Assembly: GCA_964503685.1 (NCBI GenBank)
Contig: CAZDAW010000044.1
Coordinates: 1-26,088 of the forward strand
From: CAZDAW01 sp964503685
Lineage (GTDB): Bacteria > Chloroflexota > Anaerolineae > Anaerolineales > Anaerolineaceae
Direction of reading: 5' to 3'
DNA: 26,088 nucleotides
The notes below the pieces were generated by a model. That model was not told the DNA's origin, made no database searches, and saw only the letters and a list, made by a program, of their open reading frames with translations. Made by a program: the position numbers and the translations under genes. Shown one piece after another: positions 8,007 to 15,936 of this stretch (positions within the stretch are counted from its first letter, which is position 1; each line of letters begins with the position of its first letter).

Positions 8007-10568
8007 TTAATTGACTTCGACCTGCACCGTTTGTAAAAAGGCTTTCACAACCGTGGGGTCGAATTGTGTACCACTGTTGCGGGTTAACTCATTCACCGCT
8101 TCCTGATGACTCATCGCTTTGCGGTAAGGCCGATTATCCACCATGCTGTTAAAAGCATCCGCCACAGCGAGAATCCTGGCGCCCAGGGGAATGTCATCCG
8201 CTTTGCGTTTATCCGGATAGCCGGAGCCGTCGTATCGCTCGTGGTAACTGCGCAAAATGGCGCCGACATTGCGAAAACCGGTCAGCGGTCTGACGATGTT
8301 TTCGCCATTGACGGGATACTGACGAAGCAAATCCCATTCCTCAGTGGTCAATGGACCAGGTTTTCTCAACACCTGATCAGGGACTTCGGTCTTGCCAACA
8401 TCGTGCAACAGCGCCGCCCAGCGAATATCTTTGATCTCGTCTTTGGTGCAACCCAATATTTGTGCAGTTTGTTCTGCCCAGGTGGCAATTTTGGAACTGA
8501 CATCCGGCACAGTCGTTTCGCGCGAATCCATCGCATTGGCAAGCGACAGGGCCAGATCCAGATAACCCTTTTCAAGCTGGTTATACATCCAGGCGTTTTG
8601 CAACGTGAGGGTGATGGTATTAGCAAATGAGGTCATGATTTCATTTTCATATTCATTCCACCGCTGCGGCGTCTGATAGAAACCGACCACCGCGCCGATG
8701 GTCTGGTTGTCGTAAACGAGGGGTAAAACTTTCGCAGCAACGATATCTTTGGTAATCAAATAATCGCGCAATTCGAGCGGCATTGTTGCCACCTTTATAT
8801 CAGGAAAGAACAACGGCGTTTTATTCGCCAGAAAGTCATTGATAATGATCGTTCGATTATCAGCGATGATTTTATTGATCGTCTTATCATCCAGTTTCTT
8901 CTGCCAGGTGCATTCCACTGCGCTATCGGGGTTGCGCAACAACAGCATTCCATAATCGGCCGCCAGTAAATTCATCACGGCTTTACCAACAACCTTAACA
9001 GTCTCATCGAAGGTAAGTAAATGGGCCAGGCTCTGATTGGTTACATTCATGCGCCGGATGAAATCTGCCTGCCGTCTGGATTCATCCAGATGGCGGATGC
9101 CTCTCGCTGAACCGGCCAGTATCCACGAAGTGATCTCGATCATAGAGATTTCTTCCAACTGCCACGTCCTGGGCGCAGGCGCCCCCAGGCAAATATAACC
9201 CACCTGTTCCTGGTCTTGCAGCACTGGGGTTAACATCAATGCGTGAATATCATTTGCTTTCATGACGCTGATCAGATTGGAATAGGTTTTACTGGCCATA
9301 TCAACGTTGTCAACAACCAGAATTTTGTCCGGTTTTTTTATCAGCGTAGTCAGACTCTTTTCGATGACGCCGTCAACATCGTCCGTGAAGCCCTTTTTTC
9401 TGAGGACGCCATTCAGCCGGATAGCGCCTTTGATGACTTCCATTTCGGGCAAGAGGAGATCGAGTATCGTATCCAACAAATCATTGACGCCCGATGCAAT
9501 GGCGGTCGCCTCAGAGATGCGCGTCAGTGTTGTGCGCATGAACTGATCGCGCTCAATCATATCAAACAGGCGGGTTTTTTCCATGGCAGTAGCAGCCATA
9601 TCTGCCAATATCTTCAACAAAACCATTTCGTGCTTGGTGAAATGGCGAATTCCGCCGGCGTGCATCAACTGCATCACTCCGATCGTTCTGCCTTTTACCT
9701 GCAAAGGAACGGCAATGACACTGGTGAACGGCTCTTTGAGGTTGTAAACCTCCTCTCTATCGCTCCAGACATGATAATCATCGATCACCATTTCCAATCC
9801 ATTCATAGCTACCATCCCGGCAACGCCCTGACGGAAATTCAGCTTCAATCCCTGATAACCATCCGGCGGGTTATTGGAATGCGTGCAGACAAGTTCACGC
9901 TGCTCTGAATTGACTTTAAAAAGCAGACCGCTGTTGGCGTCAAGCATCAGGACTGCGTGATCGATAATCTGAGTCAGTACCTGATCCAGGTTGGTTTTGG
10001 TGGTCACGTCTGAAGAAACGGTTTGAATGGTCTGGAATTGCCTGTCGCGAAGCTTAACATCAAAATCGCGCAACGCTATGGTGGTCAGATCGGCAACCTG
10101 GCAGGCGAAGGTAATATCCTCCTGCGTCCAAATTCGAGTTCCAATGCTCTGATTGAAATGAATGAAACCGGTTATCGTCCCTCCCATGCGAATGGGTACC
10201 TGCAGGCTGGCCCTTACCTTTTTAGCCCGCCAGATGCTTTGATTTAAATCGGCAACTCTCGGATCAGTCTGCGCATCGATAATATCAATGTAACGGGTTT
10301 CTTTAATCGCTGCCAGATAAGAGCGGATATTATCAACGGGGAGAATTATCCCCGACTGATGCTTCTTCTGCCCAGGCAGATAAGAATCCAGGCAATTCAA
10401 GTACCGGCTATCTTCCGTGAAACGCCAAATACAGGCTTGATCGACTTCAAGAGCTGCAGCGCTCATTTCAGTGATCTTTTGCAGTACAGGCTCAATCCGA
10501 TCCCTGGTCAAATCCTGATTAGTCGCGAGTTGCTTCAATATATCATGGCGCGTTTTATTAACCGTCAT
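8007..10568 (-). CDS. Multi-GAF sensor with C-terminal HD-GYP domain
   Basis: This 853-residue soluble protein has four GAF-like repeats (about 25-170, 195-340, 360-500, 520-665) followed by an HD-GYP domain (about 668-850). HD-GYP domains hydrolyse cyclic di-GMP. The HD pair (H722, D723), the KPGPLTTEEW block, DGSGYP (780-785) and VAD (802-804) are present. Three canonical His positions are changed: GHS reads DVS (689-691), HPxxG reads YPVNG (Y751) and HHE reads YHE (Y775). Catalysis may therefore be weak or lost, leaving a binding or scaffold role. No transmembrane segment or response-regulator receiver is seen. It is a single-gene unit, and an AGAGG-type ribosome site precedes the ATG. Confidence 0.85.
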   Translation of the reverse strand: MTVNKTRHDILKQLATNQDLTRDRIEPVLQKITEMSAAALEVDQACIWRFTEDSRYLNCLDSYLPGQKKHQSGIILPVDNIRSYLAAIKETRYIDIIDAQTDPRVADLNQSIWRAKKVRASLQVPIRMGGTITGFIHFNQSIGTRIWTQEDITFACQVADLTTIALRDFDVKLRDRQFQTIQTVSSDVTTKTNLDQVLTQIIDHAVLMLDANSGLLFKVNSEQRELVCTHSNNPPDGYQGLKLNFRQGVAGMVAMNGLEMVIDDYHVWSDREEVYNLKEPFTSVIAVPLQVKGRTIGVMQLMHAGGIRHFTKHEMVLLKILADMAATAMEKTRLFDMIERDQFMRTTLTRISEATAIASGVNDLLDTILDLLLPEMEVIKGAIRLNGVLRKKGFTDDVDGVIEKSLTTLIKKPDKILVVDNVDMASKTYSNLISVMKANDIHALMLTPVLQDQEQVGYICLGAPAPRTWQLEEISMIEITSWILAGSARGIRHLDESRRQADFIRRMNVTNQSLAHLLTFDETVKVVGKAVMNLLAADYGMLLLRNPDSAVECTWQKKLDDKTINKIIADNRTIIINDFLANKTPLFFPDIKVATMPLELRDYLITKDIVAAKVLPLVYDNQTIGAVVGFYQTPQRWNEYENEIMTSFANTITLTLQNAWMYNQLEKGYLDLALSLANAMDSRETTVPDVSSKIATWAEQTAQILGCTKDEIKDIRWAALLHDVGKTEVPDQVLRKPGPLTTEEWDLLRQYPVNGENIVRPLTGFRNVGAILRSYHERYDGSGYPDKRKADDIPLGARILAVADAFNSMVDNRPYRKAMSHQEAVNELTRNSGTQFDPTVVKAFLQTVQVEVN

Positions 10569-10710
10569 CTTACACCTCTCTTTCTATAGGTAATAAATAT
10601 GAGATACAAAAACCAGTTTTCCGGTCAACCGCCGGTTTATTAAATTACTACTGCCTGGTATGGGGATTTTCTTATCGGGTTGTATTAAAAGCAGTCATTA
10701 TGTTCAAAGC

Positions 10711-10728
10711 GACAGGAAATTTCCTGTC
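10711..10728. repeat. Perfect 18-bp palindrome, candidate operator
   Basis: GACAGGAAATTTCCTGTC reads the same on both strands. As RNA it would give a 7-bp stem with an AATT loop followed by TTTTC on the plus strand. No plus-strand gene lies upstream to be terminated, so a dimeric-regulator site is the preferred reading. Confidence 0.5.
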
Positions 10729-10901
10729 TTTTCGGGCCGCTGCGACATCCCTGGCTGGTAAACACCGATAAAATTTATGGTATTACTATTATAACGAACT
10801 GAACTTTCATATTCAATACCCGCAAAACAAATAAAATGGCAATGTTGTCTTCACCAGTAACCCCACTATTGGACGAATACACATCGGCGCTTATTAACTT
10901 T

Positions 10902-10928
10902 TTGATATTTTCAATAATTTGCTATAAT
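10902..10928 (+). promoter_or_regulatory. Promoter candidate for the URO-D/amidohydrolase/symporter unit
   Basis: TTGATA (10902-10907) and a perfect TATAAT (10923-10928) are separated by a short 15-base spacer. The leader then contains AACCT-GATG-AGGTT at 10939-10952, a small hairpin covering the GAGG ribosome site of the gene at 10961. The -10 is strong and the spacing suboptimal. Confidence 0.45.
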
Positions 10929-10960
10929 AAATTATCTCAACCTGATGAGGTTATTGGCAA

Positions 10961-12148
10961 ATGAAACCTGATTGGTCATCTCGCGAGAGGCTGCTGGCAG
11001 CTATCAGTCGCCAGCAGCCCGATTACACCCCCTGCGCGTTTATGATGTATAACGCCCTGCGGTATAGCTGCCGGAATTACGCTGAATTTATTGAGCGACA
11101 GGTTGAAATTGGTCTGGACACGGTGGTCGATTTACCGCCGCGTGAACCGCTGCTGGTTAACGATTACTTCAACCTGCGCGGGCTGCCGGTCAGCTATGAC
11201 CCTGCGGTAAGCGTTAAGGAGTGGAAGTCTTTTCCCGTCGAAGGCGAAGAATTCCCGATTCTGTTCAAGGAATATCAGACGCCGGCGGGAACGCTGCACA
11301 CTGAGGTGCGCCAGACGGAAGACTGGCGCTGGGGAGATCACATCCCCTTCCTGGACGATTATATTATTCCCCGCGCCCGCCAATTTCTGATCAAAAGTCA
11401 AACCGATTTGCAGGCCTTACGTTATTTACTGGCGCCGCTTAAAGCTGAAGAAATCAAAGCATACCGAGAGGACGCTAAACCCTGCATCGAGCAAGCCCGC
11501 CGCCACGCGCTGCTCATTTCTGGCGGCTGGGGGGTAGGCGCCGATTTGCTCGGCTGGATCTTTGGATTCGAGAACCTGATTTACGCGGTTTATGACCAGC
11601 CCGATTTCATCCAGGAAATGCTGGACATTGTGGCGCAATGGAACCGCCAGCGAATGCAGGTGATGCTGGAAGATGAGATTGATCTTTACATCAAACGCGC
11701 CTGGTACGAAAACTGCGACTTCTGGACGCCCAAGACCTGGAAGAAATTTATTTTCCCTATCCTGAAAGCCGATACTGACCTGGCGCACCAGGCCGGGAAG
11801 AAATTCGGTTACATCATTACCTCAAAAGTCATGCCCCTTCTGGATATGATTGCCGAAGCCGGCGTTGACGTGCTCATCGGCGTTGACCCGCACGAATGGG
11901 ATTTATCGGTTGCCAAACAAAAATTGAACAAAAAGGTTTGCCTTTGGGGCGGCGTGAACGGTCACCTGACTGTTGAACTGGGCTCCACGGAGGCAGTGCA
12001 GGCGGAAGTCGATAAAGCCATGCAGATCCTGGCGCCCTGCGGCGGCTTTATCCTCTCGCCGGTTGATAATATTCGGGAAGATACACCCACTTCCAGAAAA
12101 AATGTAGCTGCTCTGATCAAACGATGGCAGGGATACATTCCAGCATAA
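10961..12148 (+). CDS. Uroporphyrinogen decarboxylase (URO-D) superfamily protein
   Basis: The 395-residue protein has the URO-D/methyltransferase barrel pattern: SSRERLLAAISRQQPDYTPCAF at the N-terminus, the SGGWGVGADLLGWIFGFENL region (187-206), a late barrel strand with IAEAGVDVLIGVDP (297-310) and a C-terminal GGFILSPVDNIREDTP (361-376). The family includes haem-pathway HemE and corrinoid-linked methyltransferases such as MtaA. The His-x-Cys zinc motif of the methyltransferases is absent: the aligned stretch reads YIITSKVMP (284-292). HemE is also unlikely, given length and neighbours. The real reaction is unknown. It leads a unit with an amidohydrolase and a symporter and has a short leader with a possible hairpin at the ribosome site. 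Confidence 0.8.
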   Translation: MKPDWSSRERLLAAISRQQPDYTPCAFMMYNALRYSCRNYAEFIERQVEIGLDTVVDLPPREPLLVNDYFNLRGLPVSYDPAVSVKEWKSFPVEGEEFPILFKEYQTPAGTLHTEVRQTEDWRWGDHIPFLDDYIIPRARQFLIKSQTDLQALRYLLAPLKAEEIKAYREDAKPCIEQARRHALLISGGWGVGADLLGWIFGFENLIYAVYDQPDFIQEMLDIVAQWNRQRMQVMLEDEIDLYIKRAWYENCDFWTPKTWKKFIFPILKADTDLAHQAGKKFGYIITSKVMPLLDMIAEAGVDVLIGVDPHEWDLSVAKQKLNKKVCLWGGVNGHLTVELGSTEAVQAEVDKAMQILAPCGGFILSPVDNIREDTPTSRKNVAALIKRWQGYIPA

Positions 12149-12181
12149 AACCACATTTGAATCATCACATAAGGAGCTGAT

Positions 12182-13333
12182 ATGGGAAACGTTGCCAGCG
12201 CCGCCTATCCAATCATCGACTGCCACATTCATTACGGCCATCCCGCATTTATGTCCAGCTTAATGAAGATAGTCGATCAGTTCAAAATTGACCGGATCAA
12301 CATCGTTTGCACGCCGCAAATGAACCGGATCAGCCTGACGCCCGATGCGTTGCACCTCAAGGCCCATTACCCCGAACGCGTGTATGTTTTCGGAGGACTG
12401 GATATCTCCCATCTGTTCATCAACCCTGGGCAGGCAGGCGTAGAATTCGCCAACTATGTCAGTGCGCTGGCCGAGATGGGTTGCGATGGAATCAAAATGA
12501 TCGAGGGTAAACCGGAAATGCGCAAGACACTGCCGATCCCAGATTTTGACAGTCCGATATACGCCCCCTACTGGCAAAAAATGGAAGAAACCGGAATGCC
12601 CCTGCTGTTTCATGTGAATGACCCGGAAGAATTCTGGTCGGCAGAGCGCATTCCGCAATGGGCCAAAGAACGAGGCTGGTTCTACGGCGACGGCAGTTAC
12701 ATCAACAACGAAGATCAATACCGCCAGATTCTCAACGTCCTTGAGCGCCACCCAAAGTTGAGAGTCATCTTTGCTCATTTCTTTTTCTTATCAGCGCAAT
12801 TGCCGCGCCTGGCTGAATATCTTGAGCGTTACCCGAACATGTGCGTCGATCTGACGCCCGGCATTGAGATGTATCATAACTTCTCAAAATCTCCTGATAT
12901 TGCCCGCGACTTTTTCATTAAGTATCAAGATCGCATACTCTATGGAACGGACATCGGCGCCAAAGCCCTGTTATTCACCCCGGAAAAGGGGATCGAAGCG
13001 GATGAAAGCCAGGCGCGCATCGATGTCGTGCGTTCATTTCTGGAATTGGACAGGCCATACACACTCGAAAAAGGAGCAGGATTTTTATTCGGGAATGACG
13101 ATGTGCAATTTCACGGTATCGGCCTTCCACCGGAAGCGCTGGAGAAAATCTACTTTAAAAATTTCGAGCGGTTTGCCGGCGAGAAACCGCGGCGGATTAA
13201 TGCAGCCGCGATTTTAACCCAGTGTTCACGCATCGAGGCCACACTTTCGATATTAGATATTGCCCAGCCAAACATCCCGCACGATAAATCGGTCATCAAA
13301 ATGGTCATGGATTATTTCCTGAACTCCGCATGA
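12182..13333 (+). CDS. Amidohydrolase-family (Amidohydro_2-like) metal-dependent hydrolase or decarboxylase
   Basis: This 383-residue TIM-barrel protein keeps all the main metal-site residues: DCHIH (H15, H17), LLFHVND (H144), IFAHFFF (H199) and YGTDIGA (D257). The Amidohydro_2 branch includes decarboxylases acting on aromatic and related acids and hydrolases such as lactonases, and the pattern here does not fix the reaction. A TAAGGAGCTGAT ribosome site precedes ATG 12182, 33 bases after the URO-D-family gene. The C-terminal extension beyond about residue 290 is longer than in minimal family members. With the neighbouring symporter it suggests breakdown of an imported small molecule, which is inference. 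Confidence 0.83.
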   Translation: MGNVASAAYPIIDCHIHYGHPAFMSSLMKIVDQFKIDRINIVCTPQMNRISLTPDALHLKAHYPERVYVFGGLDISHLFINPGQAGVEFANYVSALAEMGCDGIKMIEGKPEMRKTLPIPDFDSPIYAPYWQKMEETGMPLLFHVNDPEEFWSAERIPQWAKERGWFYGDGSYINNEDQYRQILNVLERHPKLRVIFAHFFFLSAQLPRLAEYLERYPNMCVDLTPGIEMYHNFSKSPDIARDFFIKYQDRILYGTDIGAKALLFTPEKGIEADESQARIDVVRSFLELDRPYTLEKGAGFLFGNDDVQFHGIGLPPEALEKIYFKNFERFAGEKPRRINAAAILTQCSRIEATLSILDIAQPNIPHDKSVIKMVMDYFLNSA

Positions 13334-13418
13334 ATATTTCCTATACTTATCAATAGATTATCGGTAGCGCAGCGCCATCATTCAAAATCCAATATCTATC
13401 TCGAAGCAGGAGGGAAGC

Positions 13419-14747
13419 ATGAAACATATCAAGAAGTGGCAGGAACCCATCTGGGCAGTCGGCGGATTTGGGCCCGGCTTCATTTACCAGGTCACACTGA
13501 CTTACCTGTTGTATTACTACCGTCCGGCGCAGGCGCGCATCGAGGCAGGCGCCCTGGTGCTGGCTCCGGCAGTCGGCTACGCCGCAGGAATGCTGATCGC
13601 CCGTATTTTGGACGGGGTGATCGATATCCCCATTGCCACGTGGACAGATAATATGAAAAGCCGCTGGGGAAGGCGGCGGCCATTGATGATGGTCGGTTTG
13701 CTGCCCATGGCCATCGCCTTCTTGCTGTTATGGTACCCACCATTTACTGGCAGCAGCCTGAGCGCCGACGGTCATTGGGGTAACGCTGTTTATGTCGCGA
13801 TTGTCAGTTCTCTGTTTTTCTTCTTCTATACGCTGATTACCGTTCCCTATCTGGCATCCTTATCCGAAATCGTCCCTGATGAAAATTCGCGCGTACGAAC
13901 AGCAAGCTGGCAAACCGTGTTCAATACAGGCGGTTACGTGCTGACCTACGTGGTCGCCCCGATCCTGTTCGAAAAATTCGGGGTTCGAGGAACGGTCTGG
14001 ATTTTATTACCCTGTCTGATCTCCTTTATCGGGCCGTTACTGGTGATCAAAGAAGAACCCACCAACCGCGCGGAGAACGTTGCGGAACCAAAGGCGAAAG
14101 ATGTACCGTTATGGGAAAGCATCAAGCTGACATTCGCCAACCGCACCTTCCGCATCTACATGCTTTCGGTGGCCACATTCTTCTTTGGGTTGCAGTTCTT
14201 CCTGGGCGGGATTGCTTTCATGGCAGCCGATATGATGGGTTTGAAGGAGTCGCAATTAGGGATGATGAACGCCGCAGCATTTGCTCCTGTTCCGCTTATG
14301 CTGCTCCTCTTTAATTTTTTGACGCGCAGGAAGGGCGCAAAATGGGCATTCCGGCTGGGATTACTGGTCTTTGCCCTGGTGATGGCGCTATATCCATTGA
14401 GCTGGACGCGTCTGAATTTTCCCATCCCGCCGCTGATCTGGGGCGTCATTCTGGGAGCGATTGGCAGTTACTCGGTGGGCGCATTCTTTACCATCCCCTA
14501 TGCCTTCCCCGCTCAGATAGCCGCCGTCGAAGCCGCGCAGACCGGTAAAGACCGGGCCGGTATGTATTTCGCCGTACAAGGGCTGATCAATCAGTTCGTC
14601 GGCAGCCTGGCCGGATCAGCGCTCGCCCTGCTGCTCACCTGGGAATACGGGCCGGTCGTCATCGGGCCCATCGTGGCCATCGCCTGCGTGGCGGCGTTCT
14701 TCTTCTTTGCTCCATACCCGCTCGGCAAACCAACTGAAACGAAATAA
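13419..14747 (+). CDS. GPH-type sugar/glycoside:cation symporter (MFS superfamily)
   Basis: This is a 442-residue, twelve-helix transporter. The GPH signature is clear: ARILDGVIDIPIATWTDNMK (61-80) followed by SRWGRRRPLM (81-90), like MelB, with D65 and D69 at the positions of the cation-binding Asp pair. Members import glycosides, pentosides, hexuronides and related solutes with Na+ or H+. AGGAGGGAAGC precedes the ATG. It is the last gene of the unit with the URO-D-family and amidohydrolase genes, 85 bases after the latter, and a terminator follows. Substrate is unknown, but the context argues for an organic acid or glycoside that the two enzymes process. Confidence 0.85.
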   Translation: MKHIKKWQEPIWAVGGFGPGFIYQVTLTYLLYYYRPAQARIEAGALVLAPAVGYAAGMLIARILDGVIDIPIATWTDNMKSRWGRRRPLMMVGLLPMAIAFLLLWYPPFTGSSLSADGHWGNAVYVAIVSSLFFFFYTLITVPYLASLSEIVPDENSRVRTASWQTVFNTGGYVLTYVVAPILFEKFGVRGTVWILLPCLISFIGPLLVIKEEPTNRAENVAEPKAKDVPLWESIKLTFANRTFRIYMLSVATFFFGLQFFLGGIAFMAADMMGLKESQLGMMNAAAFAPVPLMLLLFNFLTRRKGAKWAFRLGLLVFALVMALYPLSWTRLNFPIPPLIWGVILGAIGSYSVGAFFTIPYAFPAQIAAVEAAQTGKDRAGMYFAVQGLINQFVGSLAGSALALLLTWEYGPVVIGPIVAIACVAAFFFFAPYPLGKPTETK

Positions 14748-14754
14748 CAAATCG

Positions 14755-14800
14755 AAAACCCTTTCTCATCATCGGCCCCCCAATAGAGGGAAAGGGTTTT
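14755..14800 (+). terminator. Terminator after the symporter gene
   Basis: AAAACCCTTTC (14755-14765) pairs with GAAAGGGTTTT (14790-14800) around a 24-base loop, beginning 7 bases after the stop codon. A TATAAT at 14800-14805 overlaps its end and could belong to the next unit, but no good -35 element is visible. Confidence 0.7.
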
Positions 14801-14875
14801 ATAATTAAATTCCTCTGGCGCAGAGGTTTTTAGCGAGACGGAACACTTCTATTTATTGGAAAAGAATTGTGCTAC

Positions 14876-15844
14876 ATGGACGAATGGGAACATTTAAAAG
14901 CAACAAGCCGCACATTTTATCTGTCTATCAAACAACTGCCAGGGATCGTGGGAGAGGCCATGTGCCTCTCTTATTTGCTCTTACGGGTATCAGATTTCCT
15001 CGAAGATAACCCTTACATGCCCCCCAAACAAAAAGTTGACCTGCTCCTGCTCTGGGAGAGGGCGCTGACGGGTATCGAGCCGCCAGAACGGTTGGTAAAG
15101 ACGCTCAGTCAGCGCGAGCCAGGCAACGACCCTGATGAGATTCTATCTCGCCTGGCCGACAAGATTTTAGAGAAAACGCATGCACTCCCCCAACCACTTC
15201 AAGAATTGATGATCCACAATATCCGTAAAACGACGATGGGTATGGCGCGCTGGATCGCACGCGGCCCGCTGATCCCTAAGGAAGAGGATATGGATGATTA
15301 CATGCACGAAGTCGCCGGGCGGGTGGGATATCTTTCTACCGGAATATTCGCCTGGTATTCTTCAGCTATACGCAAAAATATCGCTCGGTTATTGCCGCTG
15401 GCGCGCGAAACTGGACTCGCCCTTCAAACGGTTAACATCATTCGCGGTCTGCGCAAAGATTATGAACGCGGCTGGATCTATGTTCCGGAAAGCTTCTGCG
15501 ATCAAGTCGATTTACAGCGCCAGGATTTATTTAACCCGCAATACCAGGACAAATCCTTGCAGGTGATCGACATGCTGGCAGATAAAGCCGAGCGCCATTT
15601 GCAATCGGCTATGGAATATATTCTGGCGCTTCCTCCCTTGATGCACCGCATTCGCCTGTCCTGTATATGGCCGATGCTGTTCGCTGTTCGCACCCTGGCG
15701 CTCAGCCGGCGCAACGTCGATGTCTTGCTTGGCGAAGTAAAAATGTCGCGCGAAGAAGTCCGACGTATCGTGCGCGATACGACTCTATGGGGATGGTCAA
15801 ACCGCTGGTTAAGCGAATATGCTAAAAATTTACAGGCAGTATAA
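14876..15844 (+). CDS. Squalene/phytoene synthase family protein
   Basis: The 322-residue protein has the all-helical head-to-head prenyl synthase pattern. SRTFYLSIKQLP is near the N-terminus, followed by the first Asp-rich motif SDFLED (D40, D44), then YMHEVAGRVG (142-151) and the second region LQTVNIIRGLRKDYERGWIYVP. In the second motif the usual NxxRDxxxD has Gly (G191) for the first Asp, while D195 is kept. Such enzymes join two prenyl diphosphates to squalene or phytoene through a cyclopropyl intermediate. The substitution could alter Mg binding or reaction choice. I chose ATG 14876 because GGAAAAG lies 11 bases upstream; an in-frame TTG at 14867 is too close to it. No carotenoid or hopanoid genes adjoin. 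Confidence 0.83.
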   Translation: MDEWEHLKATSRTFYLSIKQLPGIVGEAMCLSYLLLRVSDFLEDNPYMPPKQKVDLLLLWERALTGIEPPERLVKTLSQREPGNDPDEILSRLADKILEKTHALPQPLQELMIHNIRKTTMGMARWIARGPLIPKEEDMDDYMHEVAGRVGYLSTGIFAWYSSAIRKNIARLLPLARETGLALQTVNIIRGLRKDYERGWIYVPESFCDQVDLQRQDLFNPQYQDKSLQVIDMLADKAERHLQSAMEYILALPPLMHRIRLSCIWPMLFAVRTLALSRRNVDVLLGEVKMSREEVRRIVRDTTLWGWSNRWLSEYAKNLQAV

Positions 15845-15936
15845 CCAATACAACAATCAGAAAGGATGCGAGAATTTTTAATTCGTCCGATTCGCTCAAT
15901 ATTGATCGATTATTTTAAAATTCGAAAGGATTTCAC

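Larger units (their letters stand above)
10569..10960. other. 392-bp divergent intergenic region
   Basis: This is the longest gene-free stretch of the window, between the minus-strand GAF/HD-GYP gene and the plus-strand URO-D-family gene. It holds a perfect 18-bp palindrome (10711-10728), a plus-strand promoter candidate near 10902-10928 and, on the minus strand, TTGACC/TATCTC-like elements within about 60 bases of the sensor gene start. No open frame with a ribosome site and no structured RNA family was recognised. Confidence 0.6.

Noticed and set aside
9243..9908. 221-codon plus-strand open frame
   Set aside because: It is antisense inside the GAF/HD-GYP gene and lacks a ribosome site or known motif.
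10711..10728. Palindrome as an intrinsic terminator
   Set aside because: The following T-run is only four bases and no plus-strand gene precedes it; an operator is more likely, though a small RNA end cannot be excluded.
14867..14875. TTG start for the squalene/phytoene synthase gene
   Set aside because: It is only 2 bases from the GGAAAAG ribosome site; ATG 14876 has workable spacing and begins the conserved region equally well.
15841..15936. Repeated GAAAGGAT stretches before the flavoenzyme gene as a regulatory repeat
   Set aside because: The second copy serves as the ribosome site and the first is a short chance match; there is no longer repeat structure.
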